Shown here one piece after another: positions 18,001 through 26,495 of a stretch of 31,457 nt of DNA (its first letter is position 1; each line of letters starts with the position of its first letter). A program made the translations under genes and the position numbers. Source of the stretch: a virus; the IMG/VR virus record IMGVR_UViG_3300042290_000495, positions 1-31,457 of that record, one strand, 5' to 3'. The notes under the pieces are model-generated. The model worked only from the letters and a program-made list of their open reading frames with translations, had not been told where the DNA came from and did not search any database.

Positions 18001-19750
18001 ATGTTTCAGCTAATAAATCTTTTTTAGGTACGTTATTTAAATAACTACTTGTTACTGAAAAGTCATCTGTAAATAATGTACTTCCATTATTTGATCCTCC
18101 AATATAGTCTTCAAAGTCATTATCTCCTTTACTGTTATATAATTTAACACCTAATGAACGTAAAGCATCATATACTATATCTTTAGATACACCTTTTTCA
18201 AGATTATTATCAGCATTATATAATTCATTAATTGATGTAATGTAAATCCATATATTATCAAAATAATGACCAATCATATCAGTAAAATCATAATATGGCT
18301 GATAATTTAATGGATCATTCTTTACATAAGCTGGAGCGATATTATATAAATGATCTAAATTATTTTCATCATATGATAATGCTGATGAAGTATAATTAGT
18401 ATACCAAGTAGATGCACTAGGAGAGGATAATATGACATAACCACTAGAAATAGCATTATTAAAAGTTAAAGATAAAGTATTAGTTCCTATAACAGAAGAT
18501 TGAGTTGTTAATAACTGCCCAGATCCTGAATATATGGCTATTACTGTTGGGGTTTCATTTAAACTATGAGTGAAATTCCATATGGATGATGTTGTTAGTT
18601 GATAAAATCGTTTGTTAATGAATTTATTTTTATATGGTTTAATATTATTAGTTTTAGGCCAAGTATATGAACTTGATTCAAAATATAAATAATTTTCAAA
18701 TCCATCAAAATTTTTAGTAATATTATCTATTTTTAACTTAATAGACGCTGTTTCTTCATTTTTTAATATAGAATTAGATAATAATAAAGTACTAATATCA
18801 GTATCATAACTTTCAATTTGATTTATTTTATTAAAAAATATTTCTAAACGTTTTTTAGCTGAGCTAAAATGGATGAAATTTTCAAATGAAGTATAATCTA
18901 TATTTAAATCATATGAGTTATCATTCATATAATTTAATACTTGACGATAAGATGAACCAGTCAACGAAGATACTAATGATGAATAATTTTCATACTTAGT
19001 TCCTAAATTCTGTTTTATATCTATATCAATATCAAAATTTGGACCTTTTAATTGAGGAGTAGGGGCAGGAATTATTGAGGTGTCTAAGTTTATATTAAAG
19101 ACATAAGGTTCAATAATTTCTTCTGTTACCCATGCTGTTGATTTTAAATCAACATTTAACGGTAAAGGTTCATATAATTTTAATAATATACTAGGAGTTT
19201 GAGAGTTTTCATCTATTATAGCATTAACTATTAATATTTGAGTATTATTAGATTGGTTTAATAAAAATGATTTTTGTTCTACTGAATTGGTTAATGAATC
19301 AATTATAGAATTTCCCCTAGTAACTAAATTATCTGATGTTATATCAGCTGAATTAATTCTTATTTCAGTACGATCATCAGATATTTCTTGGATAAATAAA
19401 TTTATAGAAGGGTCTAATGAAGTGGATTTAAAGAAATTATATTGAGATAAAAACTCACCTGAAATATAATTTAGGGATTGGATATCATTAACAGGATCTA
19501 TTTCTATTACAGGAATACTTCCATTAGGATTTAAACTAAAATTATTAGCAGATTTGAAATTTTTATAATCTAAATTAGAATATACTAAATTTTGATTCAG
19601 ATCATATATAAATAATTCTATATAATCTTTACTATACCCAAACGTTTGATTAATGGTTTGAGTATTTAAAAGATTTTGGTCTTCATTTTTTATTCTAGAT
19701 ATTCTTTGAATATCATTTATATTCCCTATAATTTTAATATTATCGGCCAT
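15092..19750 (-). CDS. Very large baseplate/tail structural protein
   Basis: A 1552-residue protein rich in Asn, Ser, Tyr, Ile and Lys, with no signal peptide. Visible landmarks are an N-terminal region rich in YIELFIYDLNQNLVYSN-type strands; a compact β-domain at about 390-450 (IWNFTHSLNETPTVIAIYSGSG...GYVILSS) resembling small domains repeatedly inserted in phage tail proteins; and a block just after it (LDHLYNIAPAYVKNDP, MIGHYFDNIWIYITSI) typical of large myovirus structural proteins. Its place two genes after gp6 is where T4 encodes gp7, another long wedge protein, so it may be a functional counterpart. Sequence likeness to gp7 is not evident to me. The ATG overlaps the previous stop as TAATG. 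Confidence 0.75.
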   Translation of the reverse strand: MADNIKIIGNINDIQRISRIKNEDQNLLNTQTINQTFGYSKDYIELFIYDLNQNLVYSNLDYKNFKSANNFSLNPNGSIPVIEIDPVNDIQSLNYISGEFLSQYNFFKSTSLDPSINLFIQEISDDRTEIRINSADITSDNLVTRGNSIIDSLTNSVEQKSFLLNQSNNTQILIVNAIIDENSQTPSILLKLYEPLPLNVDLKSTAWVTEEIIEPYVFNINLDTSIIPAPTPQLKGPNFDIDIDIKQNLGTKYENYSSLVSSLTGSSYRQVLNYMNDNSYDLNIDYTSFENFIHFSSAKKRLEIFFNKINQIESYDTDISTLLLSNSILKNEETASIKLKIDNITKNFDGFENYLYFESSSYTWPKTNNIKPYKNKFINKRFYQLTTSSIWNFTHSLNETPTVIAIYSGSGQLLTTQSSVIGTNTLSLTFNNAISSGYVILSSPSASTWYTNYTSSALSYDENNLDHLYNIAPAYVKNDPLNYQPYYDFTDMIGHYFDNIWIYITSINELYNADNNLEKGVSKDIVYDALRSLGVKLYNSKGDNDFEDYIGGSNNGSTLFTDDFSVTSSYLNNVPKKDLLAETFKRIYHNIPLLSKTKGTSTGLQELITTFGVTSSIFSPNEFGGSTKKNQLKGYDNDKITIQNNTITGSVLSPFISLQQPSTSSSDFTSTDLHFVDLSFSPQTELNSRISASVAVTYPTFSLDEYIGDPRLMASSSYDDLINQQNYFTSASSAISGSAKRLDYKGFIELVKYFDNSLFKMLKDFVPARTNALTGITIKSPVLERNKVPVYHPKVTKETTYDAKYSGPTITEDKTYYYNKVTGSKSSFYTGEFTGSYININDTFENSNPNPYLHPTNSININEFNHTDFNVTLNNVSSSVLSNSRKKLEKIYVTLNNNVFLSSSFNEYTSDAELQESNLSLRGFQNSRYDGTKASSLKLNTYSSASGTYPGDSSYGKTAVIEHNTRKLGLFYQISNNAYFNFPFRNNVFIKYLVDENGNLTELNKKNKNWNEVQNIFKAGESLTVSQFDSSRNSTTTNQSQKSTDGSKPIYDSGYSYFPIMYASSSDSKLYFNYTGDTKSKLFKIKNSGGFIYGDSTLKYPITNGDKIHKIFQNLTDTFDTTFNDGNIFYKVDNNNLNTFSTYSIQETSNQRFNAKFDVEVSFPSINLSGSFTFNINKVGGTQNPIATETKFIASGKSTIKYTNYKYFQVDFSPTFLFIDVETKIYNTNGTLSPTVLAPGTQLVLISAAENINSPGCDLINPITLYMTDEDYYGIFNPSNLSPGCESTYQYFNAEVYDAPTSKLSDTLIFNVSTNYTPFAVGDKISYEFITGSGGFNTNNFTASIKPYTSNPERGFFSNELAEYQVGNNPFATSSFNNAPAPFISGSLNNNLIFNSSLSYFKDYLFMPSGSAPITKNNLYNTYGEVEYNFSPKFGDVILIYYNGGYFESTISNVFTDSTSKKLNLTLSSELPSNLNKPAYNETDITKFLILSKVNDETNLILTFDKKPGDTSLGFIIPNNLHPSVLANIDVITKEVKQKLIDLGTTNGGGTF

Positions 19751-20082
19751 TATTTTTTATTTAAATCTAATAATGTTTTATTAGCATCTAATAACTCACT
19801 TCTTAATGTTGTAATTTCATTTAATAAAGCTTGAACATCATTTTCTTCGCTTAGTTTAATTCCTAAAAACTCAGCAGTTTTATTTAAAATGTATTTATGA
19901 GATTCTATATCTCCTTCTTTAGGGATTTGAAAAAATAAATCTTCATATATTTGAAAAAAATCACTCAACGTGATATCTCCTTGAGATTGTTGAGTTCCTA
20001 CTAATTGTTTGAATCTAGTATCAACTACTTTTTCAAAGTTGTTTTTTCCAAAAACATTTTTATCAAAAGATATTTGAGTCAT
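19750..20082 (-). CDS. Small structural-cassette protein with C-terminal coiled coil
   Basis: A 110-residue protein. Residues 1-75 are mixed (FDKNVFGKNNFEKVVDTRFKQL, LSDFFQIYEDLFFQIPKEGDI), and residues 78-110 form a heptad-type coiled coil (NEITTLRSELLDANKTLLDLNK). It lies between two structural genes and is joined to each by a 1-nt stop-start overlap, so it is probably produced in fixed ratio with them, as an oligomeric baseplate component or an assembly chaperone. Family not recognised. Confidence 0.7.
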   Translation of the reverse strand: MTQISFDKNVFGKNNFEKVVDTRFKQLVGTQQSQGDITLSDFFQIYEDLFFQIPKEGDIESHKYILNKTAEFLGIKLSEENDVQALLNEITTLRSELLDANKTLLDLNKK

Positions 20083-21158
20083 TATCTTATTACTTTGAAA
20101 TAATTATTATCTTCATGTACTATTGTACTTCCACTTATTATAGATTTAATTATTATACTGTAGTATCTTTCAGGTTGTAGACCGTTTATATATAAATCAA
20201 AATAATTACCAGTTAAATCAGCTGATAATTTGGTAAAAGTAGTATCAAAATCAATTATAAATTCTTCAGTTTTAATATCTTTAATAGCATAATATGAAGA
20301 AGTTGGTAATAATTTATTATTTAAGTATAATGAAGATGTTTGAAACGTTCTAGTTGGAAATTTATCTCTTACATTTACTCTAAAACGATTAACTGAATCT
20401 TCTTGGAATTCACCTTTATTATTTGATAAAGAGATTAATACTTTATCTGATTGGATTGTAGATAAAGAACCAGTAGAATAAGAAAAATCATTCCATCTAA
20501 ATTCTAAACATGGAGGGTAAATTGTATGAGTATCAGTAGAAAAATACTTAAGTTCAAATGTAGAACTAGTTGAAAATTCTAAAGAGCTAGAATGTTTAAT
20601 AATAAATCCATTTTGATAATAACTAGAACTAATAGCATTAGTTACATCTAATTCAATATCTTTATTAGTTATATAATTAAAAGATTGAGTAGCAACTAAA
20701 TTACTTCCAGTCCACCAACTACCACCTCCAATGTTATTTCCATTGTATGAACTGGTAGAATTTGCAATATATAAATTAAATAAACTTCCACTTAAAATAT
20801 CTCTATATTTCCAACTCACACCATTTGTAGTTGAAGGTACATTAGCAGCACGTCCTATTCCCATATCCCAAGAACCTGATATTGGATGACAATATAAAGT
20901 ATAATCTAGTGGAATTTCAGATGCATTTGCTAAATATAATTTTAAATATGCTTTATATGTAGAAGGAGTAATTTTATTAGTTAGTAAATCAGATATTTCA
21001 GTATTAGAAAATGCTAGTAATGCTCTAGAAACTTCCCCTGTACTTTCAATAGATTCATATAAACTTATGTCTAATATTTCATCTAATCCAGCATTTTTAG
21101 TTGGATAGTATGAATATATAGAAGCGTCTTTTGTGGGGAAAATTTTATATACTGCCAT
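20082..21158 (-). CDS. DNRLRE-like baseplate/tail structural protein
   Basis: A 358-residue protein. The first ~200 residues have the pattern of a DNRLRE/disaggregatase-type β-sandwich: KDASIYSYYPTKNAGLDEILDIS, then SRALLAFS, then paired strands ending in ELKYFST and PCLEFRWND. Such domains bind surfaces or polysaccharides in other proteins. The C-terminal 140 residues are also β-rich (RFRVNVRDKFPTRTFQTSSLYLN, YYSIIIKSI). It lies 2 nt after gp6, in the place where T4 has further wedge genes, so it is probably a baseplate or short-fibre protein. Enzyme residues are not seen. Confidence 0.7.
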   Translation of the reverse strand: MAVYKIFPTKDASIYSYYPTKNAGLDEILDISLYESIESTGEVSRALLAFSNTEISDLLTNKITPSTYKAYLKLYLANASEIPLDYTLYCHPISGSWDMGIGRAANVPSTTNGVSWKYRDILSGSLFNLYIANSTSSYNGNNIGGGSWWTGSNLVATQSFNYITNKDIELDVTNAISSSYYQNGFIIKHSSSLEFSTSSTFELKYFSTDTHTIYPPCLEFRWNDFSYSTGSLSTIQSDKVLISLSNNKGEFQEDSVNRFRVNVRDKFPTRTFQTSSLYLNNKLLPTSSYYAIKDIKTEEFIIDFDTTFTKLSADLTGNYFDLYINGLQPERYYSIIIKSIISGSTIVHEDNNYFKVIR

Positions 21159-21160
21159 GT

Positions 21161-22966
21161 TTAATATGTAATTATTCTACCGTTTATATCATTATCTGGA
21201 AAACGAATTTCAAATATACTAGGATCTATTGATGGATATACAATATTATTCCTAGTAGCTGAAGTGATGTCATACCCATATGGAGAATAGTCTCCTCCTT
21301 GCTTATTTGTAATTTCTATCTTATGGACTGATCTAACGCCAGGTACCTTTAATAAAAGCGCATTAATCTCGGATATAATCACCGGTTGATTTATTTGCCA
21401 TGAGTCTATGTTAAAATAATCTTTTATTTGAGATATGCAATTAGATAATAATTCTTTATTATTATAGCTTGGATCAGCATTAATTTCAAAATCAACTCCT
21501 ATATTAATATAAAATGCGTTTTTAATGTTTATAGCATCAGTAATCATTCTATATTGATTAAGATATGTTTTTAAATTATTTTTTAATGTATTATTAGCAC
21601 TTATTAACTTTTTTGTTGAATTATATCCTAAAACATATAGGTCTAAACTCAATGGATTACTATTTAATAAATTACCTGTTGAATTAAATATCTCTTGTGT
21701 GATATATGCTTTTGCTATATTACCATATTGAGGAGGTAAACTTAAAGTCCTAATTATATAATCTTCTTTAGTTACAGCTCTATTTTGCGCAGTATATGCA
21801 CTTAATGTATTTAAACGAATTTCTTCTACTGTATCCCCTCCTCTACCCCCAGTAGCTGGGGATGGGTTATTAACTAATAAATTACTAATTATTAAGGTTT
21901 TTATTCCAGCATCAGAAGGGCTATATTTAAACCATCCTGAAGACAGTGTAGTATCTAATGTAGTTAATGAATTTGCAGGAATATTTGCTTCTATACCACC
22001 ACCAACTAAATATTTTATATTTAAATTAGTAGAAGGAGCTATACCGTAGCTTTTAGTATAAAAAATAGAAGCTTTATTATAATCATCTGCAGTATCAGCT
22101 ATGCTAGGTATTAATCCTAAATTAATATTATTCGGAGTAGGAATAATATTTGTATCCGTTTTATTAGAAACTCCAGCCCCAAATTGTAATTCAACTGAAC
22201 CTGAATTTTTTATTCTAGTAACAAATCGTTTTGGGACTTGTTGGAGATTCATTAAATAGTTAATTCCATCACTCCCTGATGTTGGATTTAATGATCCTGA
22301 AAATATAATATTTTGAGCTAGATAAGGAACTTCATACCATTTATCACCATCACTACCTGTAACAGCTAATATCTGAATTATATTATTATCACTTATTGTA
22401 ACTGAGTTGAATTTTGTAGGAGAATTAAATGGTGCTGTGTACTCTTTTATTTCCGCAGATATTACGGGTGCCGATTTTTTTATTAAAAAATAATTAGCAT
22501 TATAATAAGTTATTTCTGCGGATGAGGTGTATGAAAAATCAATATCTTCTGTAGTAATAAATTTAGAAAAATCGGTATTACTAGTTACTGTAGTGTTAGC
22601 AGGGATTAAAAGAGAATATGATAAATCTGGGGACCCACCTACTGAAGGAATTAATTGGTAAACATCAATATTTGTAGTTGATGCATATGATGATTTTGGT
22701 CTATAACCAAATGAATAAGCTAAATTATATAAGCTTTCCTTTTCTTTAGCTAAATTTAAAAAGTTTTCTTGAATTTGGGAATCAATATAAAACGAAGAAA
22801 CATCACCAACATATGATGCCATTTCAATAAACATACTTCCTGGGGATGCATCTGAAAAATCATTATATGTTTCTGGAAAATATGTTTTAGCAAATTCTTG
22901 AAGAGATGCTTTAAAATCACTAAATGATTTATTTACATATTTAATATTTTTATCTTCGTTTATCAT
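21161..22966 (-). CDS. gp6: Baseplate wedge protein gp6 (baseplate J-like)
   Basis: A 601-residue protein (T4 gp6 has 660). The N-terminal part has the family's usual opening: YVNKSFSDFKASLQEFAKTYFPE, then DASPGSMFIEMASYVGDVSSFYID and an ENFLNLAKEKESLYNLAYSFGYRP helix. The middle and C-terminus contain the baseplate-J core: GGRGGDTVEEIRLNT, AVTKEDYIIRTL, and a final IGVDFEINADPSYNNKELL segment with INALLLKVPGVRSVHKIEI. In T4 this protein forms the inner ring of the baseplate that switches conformation during sheath contraction. It overlaps the gp25 gene by 4 nt, the conserved gp25-gp6 pairing. Confidence 0.92.
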   Translation of the reverse strand: MINEDKNIKYVNKSFSDFKASLQEFAKTYFPETYNDFSDASPGSMFIEMASYVGDVSSFYIDSQIQENFLNLAKEKESLYNLAYSFGYRPKSSYASTTNIDVYQLIPSVGGSPDLSYSLLIPANTTVTSNTDFSKFITTEDIDFSYTSSAEITYYNANYFLIKKSAPVISAEIKEYTAPFNSPTKFNSVTISDNNIIQILAVTGSDGDKWYEVPYLAQNIIFSGSLNPTSGSDGINYLMNLQQVPKRFVTRIKNSGSVELQFGAGVSNKTDTNIIPTPNNINLGLIPSIADTADDYNKASIFYTKSYGIAPSTNLNIKYLVGGGIEANIPANSLTTLDTTLSSGWFKYSPSDAGIKTLIISNLLVNNPSPATGGRGGDTVEEIRLNTLSAYTAQNRAVTKEDYIIRTLSLPPQYGNIAKAYITQEIFNSTGNLLNSNPLSLDLYVLGYNSTKKLISANNTLKNNLKTYLNQYRMITDAINIKNAFYINIGVDFEINADPSYNNKELLSNCISQIKDYFNIDSWQINQPVIISEINALLLKVPGVRSVHKIEITNKQGGDYSPYGYDITSATRNNIVYPSIDPSIFEIRFPDNDINGRIITY

Positions 22967-23382
22967 TGTAATGTTGAAAAGTCAATTATAATATTATCCG
23001 TTGTTCCTGAAAGTTTTAACTGATAAATAACATTAACATATATTGTATTTTCATCAGTATCTGGTGTTATTTCTATATTAGTTATGGTAATTTCAGGAAT
23101 ATAAGTAGATACACTAGTTACTATTTGATTTTCAATTTTTACTAATGTATCATTATTTATGGGTTCAAATAATAATCGAGGCAAATCAGCACCAAATTGA
23201 GGATTTAATACTCTTTCTCCTTTATACGTTAATAAAAGATTAATTAAATTAGATTTAATTTGATCTTTAGTAGAAAATGTACTTTTAAAAACCCCACCCC
23301 CATTAAAAGGAATAGATACCCCTATAGCTTTATTTTTGTCTAAATCCCTAGGATCTATTCTTACTACTTGAGGTATTGGCAT
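22963..23382 (-). CDS. gp25: Baseplate wedge protein gp25 (GPW/gp25 family)
   Basis: A 139-residue protein, close to T4 gp25 (132). It shows the family core: GVSIPFNGGGVFKSTFSTKDQIKSNLINLLLTYKGERVLNPQFGADLPRLLFEP, where the final ERVLNPQFG-type segment with its Glu, Arg, Phe and Gly is the most recognisable, then a β-α-β end (IPEITITNIEITPD, IYVNVIYQL). gp25 initiates sheath polymerisation and holds the wedge to gp6. It lies 2 nt after the 101-residue gene and overlaps gp6 by 4 nt. Confidence 0.93.
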   Translation of the reverse strand: MPIPQVVRIDPRDLDKNKAIGVSIPFNGGGVFKSTFSTKDQIKSNLINLLLTYKGERVLNPQFGADLPRLLFEPINNDTLVKIENQIVTSVSTYIPEITITNIEITPDTDENTIYVNVIYQLKLSGTTDNIIIDFSTLQ

Positions 23383-23384
23383 AA

Positions 23385-23690
23385 TTACTCGTTATATTGT
23401 CTCATTGCAGCTAAATCTTGGGAAGTCATAGTAGAAGCTGTTTCAGCTATAATATCTAAATATGGATTTCCGGTTGATTGAACTTTTGATTTTAAATTAG
23501 GTTGAGATGGAGGTGTCAAACCCATACTAGCTGCTAGGTTTTGTCTATACGCTACCATATCAACATCCTGAGTTGTAAAACTCATTGTTCTATTTTCTTG
23601 TATTTGAGTAGGATTTGTTTGTGACAGTTCTTCTCTTAGAACTTCACGAACAGCTTCTTTAATAAGTTTTTTGAATACGTCTACTTTCAT
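23385..23690 (-). CDS. Small tail/baseplate-associated protein with N-terminal helix
   Basis: A 101-residue protein. Its first 25 residues form a strongly charged amphipathic helix (FKKLIKEAVREVLREEL), a feature repeated at the head of many small virion proteins of large myoviruses. The rest is polar and probably disordered (NPTQIQENRTMSFTTQ, GLTPPSQPNLKSKVQSTGN). It lies between the 415-residue coiled-coil protein and gp25, so it is probably a baseplate-hub accessory or assembly factor. The start is preceded by the TTAATATTTATAAT sequence that also includes the stop codon of the gene before it. Confidence 0.65.
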   Translation of the reverse strand: MKVDVFKKLIKEAVREVLREELSQTNPTQIQENRTMSFTTQDVDMVAYRQNLAASMGLTPPSQPNLKSKVQSTGNPYLDIIAETASTMTSQDLAAMRQYNE

Positions 23691-23691
23691 G

Positions 23692-23705
23692 ATTATAAAT
23701 ATTAA
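23692..23705 (-). promoter_or_regulatory. A/T junction motif TTAATATTTATAAT
   Basis: This 14-mer (minus strand) contains the TAA stop of the 415-residue gene and ends 1 nt before the next ATG. The identical 14-mer recurs at 6796-6809. It could be a translation-initiation enhancer, since Bacteroidota ribosomes favour A/T-rich leaders, or a late promoter giving a nearly leaderless transcript. Confidence 0.35.
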
Positions 23706-24949
23706 GCTACGAGACCCTTTTGGTCTATTTGTAATTTTAATTCTTCAATTAATACGTCTGGTTCTAAAGTGAATGATGATGAACTTTGTAATATATCATT
23801 TCCATCTTTATTAACTGCGGTTGCATATCTGCGTTTATTTCCTTTAACAACAAAATTTGGATTATTTTCTTCTTTTATAAAAAATTTAAATCCTTTATAA
23901 TCATACCCACTTAAATAACCTAACCCTTGAGAAGAAGATAATAATAAATCGTTTAAATCATTAATCGATAAATTATCTAGATTTTGTTCTAATATATTAC
24001 CTACTTGATTTAATCTACTTTCTTGGTATTCTAAATCATCTATTAATTTAGAAACAACACTACTTAAAACAGAAACGATAGATAAAGATGAATCTATAAT
24101 ATCTTGTAATTTTCTAGTTTTATCACTTATTGTTGTAATCGTGCCTAAAGGAACACCAACCCCAGGAGGAACAGCTGATGGGATAGGATTTAATTTAAAG
24201 AAAGTAACAATAGGGGTAATTAAAGGAGCTAATAAATTTAAAATATCTATTACTTGTTGGATTGTAATAAGACGTTTTCTATTAGCTGATATTACTACTA
24301 ATGCATTATTTCTAAATAATTTAGCTTTTTCAATATCTTGTTTTGTAGTAGCATTTTCAATTATAGTAATAGTATCATCAACTAAAGTTTCTATTTTTTT
24401 ATTACCAATAGCTATATTTGATATAATTACATTAGCAAATGAGCATATAAATCCTATTATTTCTGTTGGTTTAGGTCTATTTACTTTATCTTTATTAGAA
24501 GTTTTTTCAGCTTGACGTTGTTTTAATTTTCGTTGAGCTGCTTCTCTATAAGTTTTAGCTAATAATTCATTATATGATGATTTTAATTGATCTTTATCTT
24601 CTTTTAAAGTTTCAAGTCTATCATTATATATTTTTTCTCTAGCATCGTATATTCTATTTACTTCTTTTAATATACCTTTTAATTCTTCATCCTTAATTTC
24701 TTGCTTTTCATACCTTTTATTATAAAATTTTATAGCTTGATCACGATCGATTTCAAGACCCTTTAATAAAAGTCTAGTTGCTACTTCTTCTTTTATAATA
24801 GCTTCTCCCCGTTCATATCCTGATTGGGTAGCTATTACTATTTGGTTTAAATTATTTATAGTTTTACCAACACGCTCTAATCCACTTTGAATTAAACCTC
24901 CAACTTTTTTAGTTGATTTTACAACTTTAGAATTTTTTAGATCCGTCAT
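23702..24949 (-). CDS. Coiled-coil / hydrophobic hub-associated structural protein
   Basis: A 415-residue protein. Residues about 60-155 form a long Lys/Glu-rich coiled coil (EELKGILKEVNRIYDAREKI, YNDRLETLKEDKDQLKSS). Residues about 165-180 and 235-265 are hydrophobic (IIGFICSFANVIISNIAIG and DILNLLAPLITPIVTFFKL), followed by a Pro/Gly turn, another helix pair (about 275-325) and a small C-terminal β-domain (YKGFKFFIKEE, SSSFTLEPDVLIEELKLQ). The helix-plus-hydrophobic layout and place next to the spike gene suggest a hub or tail-tube-tip component, or a short tape-measure-related protein. It is short for a contractile-tail tape measure. The ATG overlaps the spike gene by 4 nt. Confidence 0.65.
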   Translation of the reverse strand: MTDLKNSKVVKSTKKVGGLIQSGLERVGKTINNLNQIVIATQSGYERGEAIIKEEVATRLLLKGLEIDRDQAIKFYNKRYEKQEIKDEELKGILKEVNRIYDAREKIYNDRLETLKEDKDQLKSSYNELLAKTYREAAQRKLKQRQAEKTSNKDKVNRPKPTEIIGFICSFANVIISNIAIGNKKIETLVDDTITIIENATTKQDIEKAKLFRNNALVVISANRKRLITIQQVIDILNLLAPLITPIVTFFKLNPIPSAVPPGVGVPLGTITTISDKTRKLQDIIDSSLSIVSVLSSVVSKLIDDLEYQESRLNQVGNILEQNLDNLSINDLNDLLLSSSQGLGYLSGYDYKGFKFFIKEENNPNFVVKGNKRRYATAVNKDGNDILQSSSSFTLEPDVLIEELKLQIDQKGLVA

Positions 24950-26118
24950 ATTGTATATACTTTTTTAGATTTAATACCTTCTAATTGTTTAATTATAGCA
25001 TCCATAGAACCTTCTAATGAACTTGCAGGAGCTGAAATTGAAATTAATGGGCGGGATGAATTATCAATAGCATTATTTAATGCTGAGGAGAATGTTTTTA
25101 AATTAGTTAATAAATCATTAAGTAAAGTTATAGTTTTATCACCTAATAATACAGGTTCTGTTGGAAGTTTTCCATTATTACTATTTAATCCTAAAAATAT
25201 ATATTGTCCACCATTTATCAATACATTTTGGGTAGCAGATATAAAAGTTGTATTTTTTGACGATATACTTGTATTTGTTTTAGAATATAATAATATTTCG
25301 TCTTTATTTGAATTAATTAATATACGATTTGCACTTAATATAACTTGAGAATCATAATATTTTTCAGGAGATTGTGAAGCAAATAAAGGATTGACTATAT
25401 TATTATCTATCTGGATAGGGATAGCTTGAGTTGATGTTAAATATAATGATGATTTATCATTATTTATATCTTCAACATATGGTTTTCCCTTTAAATCAGG
25501 AGTAAAATTATATCCATTAACTAATAATGTTATAGGATCTCCATTTTTGCCTGTTATACTCCAAAAATTTTCAAGATTATTTTCATTTAATGTACTACTA
25601 AATCTTAAACCATTTCCCCATCGTCCATATAATATATGATCGCCTTCGAATGGAAATAAATTACCTACAGTTGAACTTTCAGTAATACTTTTACCTAAAT
25701 TAGCAGATCCATCTTCTTTTATATTATATACTGCTTGGGAATTATGATTAGTATTATTATATAAATTAATAGGACTTAAATAATATAATTGTTTTTTATT
25801 TTGTATGTCTGAAGAATCAGAAGATGGTAAATCAAATAATAAAATTATCTCCTCATTTAGTGGGAGATAACTATGATAAGGAAATAAGGGTTTAGCAAAA
25901 TTATATGATTTTAAAATATCATTATTTATTTCTGTTGGAGGGGATGTTTTAGGATCAATATAATAAGTATTTCCTATACTACTCCAATCAGTAAACCCAG
26001 CAGAATTAATATCAATTACTACATGGAATACCCTTCCCGTAGTAGAAGATTGAGATAAACTCCCACCAGTTGAACCTAATGTATTATAAAATGAACCTTG
26101 ATTATTCCTTACTATCAT
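24946..26118 (-). CDS. OB-fold baseplate hub/spike-like protein (gp5-like)
   Basis: A 390-residue protein. Residues about 28-135 look like an OB-fold of the gp5/VgrG type: RVFHVVIDIN as first strand, then PYHSYLPLNEEIILLFDLPSS, where the LPLNEEI turn corresponds to the P-x-G-D-E of the family. A later segment (about 285-340: DEILLYSKTNTSISSKNTTFISATQNVLINGGQYIFLG, then EPVLLGDKTI) has the short repeating strands of a β-helical spike stem. A C-terminal helix region (LLTNLKTFSSALNNAID) follows. It probably forms the central spike or hub of the baseplate. No lysozyme motif is seen, so it is not a full T4 gp5. It begins 17 nt inside the preceding gene. Confidence 0.7.
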   Translation of the reverse strand: MIVRNNQGSFYNTLGSTGGSLSQSSTTGRVFHVVIDINSAGFTDWSSIGNTYYIDPKTSPPTEINNDILKSYNFAKPLFPYHSYLPLNEEIILLFDLPSSDSSDIQNKKQLYYLSPINLYNNTNHNSQAVYNIKEDGSANLGKSITESSTVGNLFPFEGDHILYGRWGNGLRFSSTLNENNLENFWSITGKNGDPITLLVNGYNFTPDLKGKPYVEDINNDKSSLYLTSTQAIPIQIDNNIVNPLFASQSPEKYYDSQVILSANRILINSNKDEILLYSKTNTSISSKNTTFISATQNVLINGGQYIFLGLNSNNGKLPTEPVLLGDKTITLLNDLLTNLKTFSSALNNAIDNSSRPLISISAPASSLEGSMDAIIKQLEGIKSKKVYTI

Positions 26119-26467
26119 TTATTAGGAGGGGTTTATCTATTTCAGCACCAATTTTTTGAACTTCACCTCTTATTTGATCTAATTCAGCTTCGCTTAAAAA
26201 ATCATCAGAATTACCTCCACTATTATTCATAGCACGTTGTACAATTCCTGCCATTTTAATTAATGAATCATCATTTTTAACAGATACGTCAAGATATTCT
26301 TTAATTAAGGGAACAACCATAAGAGCTGATTGAGTATCAGTTACAAGTGGTTTAAGGCTAGAAATAAGATCTTTTATTTGTTTTTCTTTTTCTTTAGAAT
26401 TATCATAGATATTTTTTAAAATATCGGAAAATGATTTATTACCAAAGATTTTTTGTTCAAAATCCAT
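26102..26467 (-). CDS. Small helical protein opening the structural cassette
   Basis: A 121-residue, mostly helical, acidic protein (FGNKSFSDILKNIYDNSKEKE, LIKEYLDVSVKNDDSLIKM, LSEAELDQIRGEVQKIGAE). Family not recognised. It is the first gene after the sigma-factor gene and overlaps the spike-like gene by 17 nt, so it is probably a hub-associated virion or assembly protein. A TATATTTATA element lies 14-23 nt before its ATG. Confidence 0.65.
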   Translation of the reverse strand: MDFEQKIFGNKSFSDILKNIYDNSKEKEKQIKDLISSLKPLVTDTQSALMVVPLIKEYLDVSVKNDDSLIKMAGIVQRAMNNSGGNSDDFLSEAELDQIRGEVQKIGAEIDKPLLINDSKE

Positions 26468-26480
26468 AATATTTATTTAT

Positions 26481-26490
26481 TATAAATATA
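26481..26490 (-). promoter_or_regulatory. Candidate late promoter element before the baseplate cassette
   Basis: The minus strand reads AATATATTTATAATAAATAAATATT between the end of the sigma-factor gene and the ATG at 26467. A TTG lies 16 nt upstream of TATATTTA, which is shorter than the 19-20 nt spacing of the clear promoters, and there is no TTTCC box. Its position at the sigma-factor/virion gene boundary makes it the most likely place for a late promoter. Confidence 0.35.
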
Positions 26491-26495
26491 TTTTT

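Noticed and set aside
23702-24949. 415-residue protein as the tail tape measure
   Set aside because: Too short for a contractile-tail tape measure and it has a distinct C-terminal β-domain; kept as hub-associated.
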